Below are positions 7,851 to 14,341 of a DNA stretch of 14,341 nt, piece after piece (the first letter of the stretch is position 1; every line of letters begins with the position of its first letter). The notes below the pieces were generated by a model. It ran no database searches, was not told the DNA's origin, and saw only the letters and a program-made list of their open reading frames with translations. The translations under genes and the position numbers were made by a program. The DNA is from JAYWGN01 sp043778255 (GTDB lineage: Bacteria; Bacteroidota; Bacteroidia; Chitinophagales; Chitinophagaceae): positions 1 through 14,341 of the forward strand of contig JAYWGN010000061.1 in assembly GCA_043778255.1 (NCBI GenBank). The letters are read 5' to 3'.

Positions 7851-9212
7851 ATGTATAAAATAATATTGCCTATTGTACTGTTAGCTACAATAGCTTGTAA
7901 CACTACCACCAATTATAAAACCAAAACTACACTAGTGAACAACACACTAACTACCGAAGCTGTGCCTTGGCTTAGCAATACCAACATATACGAAGTGAAT
8001 GTAAGGCAATATACAGCCGAGGGTACATTTGCAGCTTTTCAACAACATATACCTCGCCTAAAGGCAATGGGAGTAAAGGTTTTATGGTTTATGCCTATAC
8101 AGCCAATTGGCGTAGTAAACCGTAAGGAAACTTTGGGTAGCTACTATTCCATAAAAGATTATAAAGGCATTAACCCGGAATTTGGGAACCTCCAAGATTT
8201 TAAAAATATAATAACTGAAGCCCATAATAATGGTATGAAAGTTATAATTGATTGGGTGGCTAACCATACCAGTTGGGATAACAGTTGGGTAAGCCAACAC
8301 CCCGAATATTATGAAAAAGATACTACTGGCAAAATGCACAGCCCTTATGATTGGAGTGATGTAGTGCAGCTTGATCATAAAAATGAAGCCCAACAAAATG
8401 CAATGGTTGATGCTATGCAATATTGGGTAACCAATACGGAAATAGATGGCTTTAGGTGCGATATGGCACACTTAACGCCACTCGACTTTTGGAAAAAAGC
8501 AAGAGTAGCCTGTGATAGTGCAAGGCAATTATTTTGGTTGGCCGAAAGCCAAGATGCACCTTATTACCAAGCATTTGATGTAATATATGGATGGGAATGG
8601 CTACACAAAATGGAAGATTATTATAACAGCAAAACCAATATAGCAGGGCTTGATAGCATTATTACAAATTATAATAAAGATTATAACAACAATAAATTTA
8701 GAATATTATTTACTAGTAACCATGATGAAAACAGTTGGCAAGATACCGAGTATAAAAGGCTTGGTGCTAGTGCTAAAGCATTTGCAGTACTTTGTGCTAC
8801 ACTACCCGGTGTACCATTAGTATACAGTGGGCAAGAAGAGCCGTTAATGAAAAAATTAAACTTTTTTAATAAAGATAATATTGGCTTTGCTAACTATACA
8901 CTTGCACCATTTTACAAAGCATTGTTAAGTACCAAAGCTACCAACCCTGCACTAGCAGCCGATAGTAGTGTACAATACTTACGGTTAAATACTACAGCCA
9001 ACGACAAAATATTTGCATTTATACGAAAAAAATTAGCCAAAGAAGTATTGGTAATAGTGAACCTTAGTAACGATAACAATATAAAATTTGATATAAACGA
9101 TAATAGACTTACAGGAAAATATACCAATATGCAAAACCAAGAAGCTAATGAATTTACAACCAACAAATCGTTTATGTTGGAGAGTTGGGGCTTTGTAGTG
9201 TATGAAAAGTAA
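7851..9212 (+). CDS. GH13 alpha-amylase-family lipoprotein
   Basis: This is about 453 residues from the ATG at 7851. A TTG at 7827 would add eight residues, but the ATG places a clean lipoprotein signal (MYKIILPIVLLATIAC) at the terminus, with lipidated Cys16. The lipobox (TIAC) is loose but acceptable for Bacteroidota. No acidic surface-export signal follows the Cys, so a periplasm-facing anchor is more likely. The (beta/alpha)8 domain shows the four GH13 regions: DWVANH (134-139), GFRCDMAH with nucleophile D204, the acid/base E232 in WLAESQD, and SNHD with D292. A small beta-rich domain C follows from about 375. The family hydrolyses or rearranges alpha-glucosidic bonds; exact specificity is not visible. 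No SusC/SusD pair or other starch-utilisation gene is present here. The gene sits between two other exported hydrolases, with an 87-base gap before and 58 after. Confidence 0.87.
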   Translation: MYKIILPIVLLATIACNTTTNYKTKTTLVNNTLTTEAVPWLSNTNIYEVNVRQYTAEGTFAAFQQHIPRLKAMGVKVLWFMPIQPIGVVNRKETLGSYYSIKDYKGINPEFGNLQDFKNIITEAHNNGMKVIIDWVANHTSWDNSWVSQHPEYYEKDTTGKMHSPYDWSDVVQLDHKNEAQQNAMVDAMQYWVTNTEIDGFRCDMAHLTPLDFWKKARVACDSARQLFWLAESQDAPYYQAFDVIYGWEWLHKMEDYYNSKTNIAGLDSIITNYNKDYNNNKFRILFTSNHDENSWQDTEYKRLGASAKAFAVLCATLPGVPLVYSGQEEPLMKKLNFFNKDNIGFANYTLAPFYKALLSTKATNPALAADSSVQYLRLNTTANDKIFAFIRKKLAKEVLVIVNLSNDNNIKFDINDNRLTGKYTNMQNQEANEFTTNKSFMLESWGFVVYEK

Positions 9213-9270
9213 GTTGAGTTTATACTAATCATTTTCACCTTTTTTTGCTAATTATAAAATATCTATTACT

Positions 9271-12240
9271 TTGAAAACTATAATTTTAATAGGGTTACTT
9301 GCTGTGAGTACTACTATGTTTTCGCAACGGGTAGCGGTAACAGCTAAAACGGCTTTGCTAGAGGCAGCTGTAAATAAACCCTCACTTACACATGATGTAT
9401 ACGATAGTTGGGAAACCCTAACAGAAAGGGTTATAAGCAATAATGGTAACATAATAGTATATACAGTAAACCCACAAGAGGGTGATGGTACGTTGTACAT
9501 TAAAAATGCTGATAAAAAGTTATTACTTAAAATTAATAGAGGTTATAATGCTACTATTACTAACGATAATTTATTTGTTATTTGTAAAATAAGACCTTTG
9601 TTTAAAGAAACTAGAGAGGCAAAAATAAAAAAGAAAAAAGCAGATGATATGCCAAAAGATAGTTTGGCTATATACAATATAACTACCGATAGCCTTACAA
9701 AAATAGCCAAAGTAAAAAGCTATAAAACAGCCGAGAAGGGTAGCGGATACATAGCTTACTTATTAGAAAAAATTGAAGTTCCCAAAAAAACAATAGTACT
9801 ACCTGACTCGGTAACACAAATAAATACACTACTTAAAATGGCAGATAGCTTACGTAAAGTTGCCGATAGCTTAATAGCAAAAACACAGGAAGCAAAAGCT
9901 AAAGGATTATTAGTACTGCAACCTGCAAAAAAAGAAAGTAAACCTACTCCAAAATTAGAAGACCTAATTGAGGAAGGGACTGACTTAGTAATAAAAAATT
10001 TGAACCAAAATAATGAGCTTACTTACAAGATGGTAACGGAATATTACTTTGATAAAGTTGGCAAAAAATTGTTGATAGAAAGTACCAAAAAGAATACCGA
10101 TACTTTGAGTAAAGCAAAAATAGTATGGCTTAACTTAGCCAATAATATTGTAGATACCATATATACAGGCTTTAACGATGCAAAAAATTATGCTATAGAT
10201 GATAGTGCTACACAACTAGCCTTTGTAATGGAAAAAGATAGTGTGGCAAAGGCTTTGCAAAAATTTTATAAACTTGTATATTATAATACAACTCAAAAAA
10301 ATGCTACAGTTATAGCTACAAGAAATACAGGAATTGTTAAAAATAACTTTACTGTAAGTGCCGATTATAATAATATATTTAGCAAAGATGGTACTAAATT
10401 GTACTACGGTATAGCACCTGTTCGTAAGCCAAAAGATACAACCTTAGTTGACTTTGAAACTGCAAAATTAGACGTTTGGAATTATAACGATGATTACCTA
10501 CAACCCCAACAATTACTACAAGCCGCTAACGAATTAAAACGGAGTAATTTATGTGTGTTTCATACAAATACAGATAAGCATGTACAATTAGGTAACGATA
10601 CCTTGGAGGCTGTACTATTGCTTACTGACGGTAATAGCAACCAATTATTAGCCATAAGCGATTATGGCAAAAGAGCAGCAGGGCAATGGCAAGGCTATAC
10701 CAATAACAATGCTTATTTAATTAATGCCGTTACCGGAAACATCACTTCTATTTTGCAAAATGAAAGAGTAAGCATTTCAGCTTCGCCTAATGCAAATTAT
10801 GTAATATGGTACAATTGGGATACTCGTAAATGGATTACTTATAATACCAAAAATGCTGTAAAAACGGAACTCAACAAAAACATTAAAGTACCCTTGTACG
10901 ATGAGGATGATGACCACCCCGATGCACCACCACCACACGGTTTGGTACGTTGGGCAGCTAACGACAAGTATGTTTATTTGTACGATAAATATGATATATG
11001 GCAATGCGACCCAAGTGCTGCTACTAAGCCAACACTTATAACTAATGGTAGGGCTACCAAAACAATAACCCGTTGGGTAAATACCGATGCAGACGATAAA
11101 TATTTAGTAAACGACAAAGCTTATTTATTTACAACATTTAATGAAATTACAAAAAAAATGGGTATAGCATTACAGCCTATTAATAATATAATGCAATTAG
11201 AAGAACCTTTTGCCACCTCATTTTTTAAAGGTTTTGTAAGGGCAAAAGATAACTTAAACTGTTTGTTGTACACTAGTGAAAACTCTCAAAATTCGCCTTA
11301 TTTAGTACATTATACTAACACCAACACCTCATCAAATAATAGTGTAATACACCGCCCCAACGAACAGCAAAATAACTATAACTGGTACACTACTGAATTA
11401 ATAAATTGGAAAATGTACGATGGTAAAATGAGTGAAGGGTTGTTGTACAAACCCGAAAACTTTGACGCTACCAAAAAGTATCCTATCATATTTTATTTTT
11501 ATGAAAGAGATGCTGATAATTTGTACAATTACAGAGGGCCAGCACCAAGTGCAAGTACCATTAATATTCCTTACTTTGTAAGTAATGGCTACATAGTATT
11601 TGACCCTAATATATATTACAAAAATGGTGAACCTGGCCAAAGTGCTTTTAATAGTGTAGTGAGTGCAGCCAAATATTTAACCAAAACTTATAACTGGATT
11701 GATAGCACAAAAATGGCGATACAAGGGCAAAGTTGGGGTGGGTATCAAGTAGCTTACTTAGTAACACGTACCAATATATTTGCTGCTGCTAGTGCTGGTG
11801 CACCTGTGAGTAACATGACAAGTGCTTATGGTGGCATACGGTGGGGTAGTGGTATTAGTAGGCAGTTTCAGTACGAAAAAAGCCAAACCCGTATAGGTGG
11901 TACTTTGTGGAACAAACGAGATTTGTATATTAAAAATTCTCCATTGTTTTTTGCCGATAAGGTAACCACGCCGCTGCTATTAATGCACAACGATAAAGAT
12001 GGTGCAGTGCCTTGGTACCAAAGTATTGAATACTTTACAGCACTCAAACGATTAGGCAAAAAAGTATGGTTGTTACAATACAACGATGAAGATCATAACC
12101 TTGTGGAACGTCGTAACAGAAAGGATTTGAGTAAGCGGTTAGCTCAGTTTTTCGACTATTATTTGAAAAATAAACCACAACCAACTTGGATGCAAAAAGG
12201 TGTAGCTGCTATTGACAAAGGCATTGAATGGGGATTGTAA
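9271..12240 (+). CDS. Exported S9-family prolyl oligopeptidase-type peptidase
   Basis: This is a 989-residue serine peptidase starting at TTG. That start is supported because it yields a proper signal peptide (MK, a hydrophobic core at 3-16, then FSQ before probable cleavage near 19); the next in-frame ATG would destroy it. The N-terminal two thirds are beta-propeller-like. The C-terminal alpha/beta hydrolase domain (about 715-965) has G819-Q-S821-W-G-G824 as nucleophile elbow, D910 (NDKDGAVPW) and H942 (DEDHNL). The order and spacing match the Ser-Asp-His triad of the DPP-IV/prolyl oligopeptidase class, which cleaves peptides. It probably acts in the periplasm or outside the cell; no sorting tail is seen. 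An unusual charged, probably coiled-coil insert (roughly 170-235, with repeated ADSLRKVADSL) interrupts the propeller region. An acidic patch DEDDDHPD occurs at 544-551. It is the last of three codirectional exported hydrolases and ends 7 bases before a convergent gene remnant. Confidence 0.87.
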   Translation: MKTIILIGLLAVSTTMFSQRVAVTAKTALLEAAVNKPSLTHDVYDSWETLTERVISNNGNIIVYTVNPQEGDGTLYIKNADKKLLLKINRGYNATITNDNLFVICKIRPLFKETREAKIKKKKADDMPKDSLAIYNITTDSLTKIAKVKSYKTAEKGSGYIAYLLEKIEVPKKTIVLPDSVTQINTLLKMADSLRKVADSLIAKTQEAKAKGLLVLQPAKKESKPTPKLEDLIEEGTDLVIKNLNQNNELTYKMVTEYYFDKVGKKLLIESTKKNTDTLSKAKIVWLNLANNIVDTIYTGFNDAKNYAIDDSATQLAFVMEKDSVAKALQKFYKLVYYNTTQKNATVIATRNTGIVKNNFTVSADYNNIFSKDGTKLYYGIAPVRKPKDTTLVDFETAKLDVWNYNDDYLQPQQLLQAANELKRSNLCVFHTNTDKHVQLGNDTLEAVLLLTDGNSNQLLAISDYGKRAAGQWQGYTNNNAYLINAVTGNITSILQNERVSISASPNANYVIWYNWDTRKWITYNTKNAVKTELNKNIKVPLYDEDDDHPDAPPPHGLVRWAANDKYVYLYDKYDIWQCDPSAATKPTLITNGRATKTITRWVNTDADDKYLVNDKAYLFTTFNEITKKMGIALQPINNIMQLEEPFATSFFKGFVRAKDNLNCLLYTSENSQNSPYLVHYTNTNTSSNNSVIHRPNEQQNNYNWYTTELINWKMYDGKMSEGLLYKPENFDATKKYPIIFYFYERDADNLYNYRGPAPSASTINIPYFVSNGYIVFDPNIYYKNGEPGQSAFNSVVSAAKYLTKTYNWIDSTKMAIQGQSWGGYQVAYLVTRTNIFAAASAGAPVSNMTSAYGGIRWGSGISRQFQYEKSQTRIGGTLWNKRDLYIKNSPLFFADKVTTPLLLMHNDKDGAVPWYQSIEYFTALKRLGKKVWLLQYNDEDHNLVERRNRKDLSKRLAQFFDYYLKNKPQPTWMQKGVAAIDKGIEWGL

Positions 12241-12247
12241 TAGTTCT

Positions 12248-13261
12248 TTATTCTTTTTTTTCAAACACCAAGGGTTCGTTAAAAAGTGCTATTAATTTTG
12301 TGTAAAAATCCTTTACAAGTTGATATTCATTAGTAGTAAATAAGGCTTTAGTAAAAGTAACTTCATTGTTAATAATAATATAGTTTTCTTTTATTTTTAC
12401 CCTTTTTTCGTATGTAAATGAGGAGTCGGAACTTAATAGGGTGCTATTTTTTACAGTACTTGTAAGCTTGTAGTTGCTGGGAATATTAATTTTTACAGTA
12501 GCGTTAAGTATAGAGCAACTACCAAAGTTAATACCAGTAATTCTAGTAGCATTTATAAAAGGATTTTTGGTGTAATTATTGAAAACATTATTACAGTTAA
12601 GTATCACGAATTTACCATTTTGAGTAGGTTTAAAAGCAAAATTGAGTTGCTGCACAAATTCATCTTGTGTTGTATCGGTAATAATATCTAGTTGTTTAAA
12701 GTTTTTATCATTAGTTTCTAGGTAGTATTTTTTAAATGCTGTACTATCTTTTTGCCATTTGGTTAATCGTTCTACACTTTCATATCCACTACTTGTAAGC
12801 TTGGCTGTACCTGTAACTAATTCACTATTGAGTAAGTTTAGTTCTGTGTATTCAAATTGTTTGTTGTTAGCAAAGCCATCCCACACATAAAACCAAGGGG
12901 TAAAAGATTCTCCAATTTTTAATATTTGAGTTGTCATTATTAGCTTTGGAGTAAGGTACAAGTTATAATTTTTCAAACTTACATCTACTAATAATATTGT
13001 ATCACCAACGGGTATGTATGCACCTACAACATTGAATTCAAAAGGGTTTGGGCTATACTCATCTATTTCGCCACTTGTATATTCTTTACCTACAAATGGA
13101 GCAGCATTTATTTTATACTTTCGCAATATATTTAAAAACAGCAAATTCAAATCACCCCTTGAACCTCCTTTGGCATTTACAACTTCACTTATACCCTCGC
13201 AAAATATTTTTTTATCTCCATTGTAAGTATAATTCTTTTTTACATAATTATATACACGCTG
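12248..13261 (-). pseudogene. DUF3857/transglutaminase-like protein, 5'-truncated by IS30 insertion
   Basis: A reading frame extends upstream past the nominal TTG at 13150 (M-N-L-L-F-L-N) to about 13261 with no ATG, and hits TGA at 13265-13267 inside the IS end. The upstream codons read VYNYVKKNYTYNGDKK and then GGSRGDLNLLFLNILRK, which is the transglutaminase-like core of Bacteroidota DUF3857-type proteins. The rest (about 300 residues) is the usual beta-rich C-terminal half, including NPFEFNVVGAYIPVGDTILLVDVS. The N-terminal DUF3857 domain and signal peptide are missing. The position where an active transglutaminase has its cysteine is in the GGSRGD segment, which lacks Cys, as is common in this degenerate family. 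The native 5' end is expected beyond the IS, outside the window. Function of the intact protein is unknown; it is presumably exported. The call rests on motif recognition. Confidence 0.72.
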
Positions 13262-13284
13262 TGTTCAACAGATAAGTGCAACAC

Positions 13285-14277
13285 TTACCCTGTCATCTTC
13301 AAAAATACTTCATTTGGGGTTAAGTAATTAAATTTTCTAACTGGTCTATTATTTAATAGTTTTTCCACTCTTTTTATTTCTTTATTATCTATTTCATTAA
13401 AATTAGTTTTCTTTGGAAAAAATCTTCTTATAACACCATTTCTATTCTCAATTGTACCCTTATCTTGGGATGTATAAGGTTTAGTAAAATATGTTTTAAT
13501 TGATAATTCTTCTGCTATGAATTCATGTTGGCTAAAGGCTAGATCATTATCAAATGTCATTGTTTTTAATGGCGGGAACTGCTTCATTCTTTTAATTATT
13601 TTTCTTGTGATTACGTTTGCATTTTTACCCTTTAGTTTATCTATTGTAGTAATCAGGGTTGCTCTATCTACAATCACTAATAAAGCAGATTGACTTTTTT
13701 GTCCTATAATTAGGTCTACCTCTACATCTCCAAACCTTTTACGTTTGTTCACTATTTTAGGGCGTTTGTCTATTGAAACTCGGTTGGGTATTATACCTCT
13801 GGTATCTTTATAATTGCCACGTTTACGGCGTCTTTTTCCGTGTTTTAAGTGTTTGTACAAATTTTTGTATGCTTTATTAATTCGCTTATTGGTATGTTTA
13901 CATTGCCATATAAACTGGTAAATACACTCATGGCTAACTCCAGCCTTACCGTTGCGAACCCATTGTGCCGCTACGAACTCAGGGCTATACTTTTTAACTG
14001 CTATCCAGTATAACATTTGCTTTTTAAGCACATCGTTAAATTTGGTATACTTTGGCTTGGAAACATGCCTAGCCATTGTTTTAATTTGTGCCTTTTTAGC
14101 ATCATAAACCTTTGCACCCAGGCCACGTTTTGCCACATTACGACTAAGCTCTCTACTTATTGTACTTTTATGTACACACAAAGCATTGGCTATAAATGTT
14201 TGTGATTTACCGGCTTTTAGGTACGTTCCAATCTCGTACCTTTGCTCTTGGTTGAGCTGGAGATATTTCTTTGTCAT
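13285..14277 (-). CDS. IS30-family transposase
   Basis: This 330-residue protein has the standard IS30 layout. An N-terminal helix-turn-helix (LNQEQRYEIGTYLKAG, then IANALCVHKSTISREL, residues 8-44) binds the terminal repeats. A basic linker (145-182, KRRRKRGNYK) precedes the DDE catalytic core: D188 (EVDLIIG), D243 (TFDNDLAF) and E277 (DKGTIENRNG), with D243 and E277 separated by 33 residues as expected. The C-terminal KLLNNRPVRKFNYLTPNEVF matches the family signature. The length is normal and the frame is uninterrupted, so the enzyme is probably functional. It cuts and joins DNA to move the element. The ATG at 14275-14277 gives the expected N-terminus just before the helix-turn-helix. Confidence 0.95.
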   Translation of the reverse strand: MTKKYLQLNQEQRYEIGTYLKAGKSQTFIANALCVHKSTISRELSRNVAKRGLGAKVYDAKKAQIKTMARHVSKPKYTKFNDVLKKQMLYWIAVKKYSPEFVAAQWVRNGKAGVSHECIYQFIWQCKHTNKRINKAYKNLYKHLKHGKRRRKRGNYKDTRGIIPNRVSIDKRPKIVNKRKRFGDVEVDLIIGQKSQSALLVIVDRATLITTIDKLKGKNANVITRKIIKRMKQFPPLKTMTFDNDLAFSQHEFIAEELSIKTYFTKPYTSQDKGTIENRNGVIRRFFPKKTNFNEIDNKEIKRVEKLLNNRPVRKFNYLTPNEVFLKMTG

Positions 14278-14318
14278 GTTGTAATAACAAAGGTAGTTTA
14301 TTCAGCTTAACCTCTTTG

Positions 14319-14341
14319 GGGCTACGTTACGCTACGGCTAC
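14319..14341. repeat. Short GC-richer direct-repeat stretch upstream of the transposase
   Basis: The last bases read gggctacgttacgctacggc and then tac, with the unit (g)ctacg occurring twice plus a ttacg variant. This contrasts with the AT-rich surroundings. It lies about 40-65 bases upstream of the transposase start and runs to the window edge. It could be part of the IS leader or of a genome-wide repeat. No function can be assigned from this fragment. Confidence 0.35.

Larger units (their letters stand above)
13262..14341 (-). mobile_element. IS30-family insertion sequence, far end outside the window
   Basis: The element carries a single transposase gene on the minus strand. Its transposase-3' end lies around 13262-13290, where the sequence tgttcaacagataagtgcaa directly abuts the broken DUF3857-type reading frame. 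That sequence looks like an IS30-type terminal repeat. The matching reverse complement is not present downstream of 14277 within the window, so the other end, the second terminal repeat and the target-site duplication lie past 14341. The exact tip is uncertain by a few bases. Confidence 0.75.

Noticed and set aside
8082..8471. 129-codon open frame on the minus strand inside the amylase gene
   Set aside because: It lies wholly antisense to a gene with all GH13 motifs, and its product resembles no family; low stop density explains it.
12248..13150. Complete 300-residue gene starting at the TTG at 13150
   Set aside because: The frame is open upstream with recognisable transglutaminase-core residues up to the IS end, so the TTG is an internal leucine codon of a truncated gene.
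13014..13275. Two short plus-strand frames opposite the DUF3857 remnant
   Set aside because: They are antisense to the conserved frame, with no start context or family resemblance.

Overview
The window is AT-rich chromosomal DNA from a Gram-negative member of the Bacteroidota, probably Chitinophagaceae-like or another Sphingobacteriia-type lineage. The evidence is an LpxH-type phosphoesterase of lipid A synthesis, a type IX secretion C-terminal sorting domain, a DUF3857/transglutaminase-type protein, no purine-rich Shine-Dalgarno sequences at most starts, and strongly A/T-ending codons. The genus assignment is inference. I saw no rRNA, tRNA or CRISPR array. No gene-free stretch exceeds about 110 bases.

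Layout. (1) Bases 1-1268, minus strand: an LpxH-like UDP-2,3-diacylglucosamine diphosphatase, translationally coupled (ATGA overlap) to a glycosyltransferase cut by the window edge. This is an envelope or lipid gene pair. (2) Bases 1379-5437, plus strand: two tandem paralogous LTA-synthase/MdoB-type membrane sulfatase-fold enzymes. Both keep the core catalytic residues but differ in one pocket segment. (3) Bases 5434-6171, minus strand: a class I SAM-dependent methyltransferase whose stop codon overlaps that of the second paralogue. (4) Bases 6282-12240, plus strand: three exported hydrolases in a row. These are an alpha/beta hydrolase with a T9SS sorting tail, a GH13 amylase-family lipoprotein, and a large S9 prolyl-oligopeptidase-type peptidase. 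(5) Bases 12248 to about 13261, minus strand: the C-terminal part of a DUF3857/transglutaminase-like protein, which has lost its 5' portion to an IS30-family element. (6) Bases from about 13262 to the window end, minus strand: that IS30-family element, with an intact-looking transposase. Its far end lies outside the window.

How it fits together. Nearly everything concerns the cell envelope: lipid A and glycosylation enzymes, phospho-head-group transferases, and exported degradative enzymes. The clearest dynamic event is the IS30 insertion that broke the DUF3857-type gene. I found no convincing new defence or mobile system. The most interesting points are the diverged tandem LtaS/MdoB-like pair in a Gram-negative context and the insertion-truncated transglutaminase-like gene.
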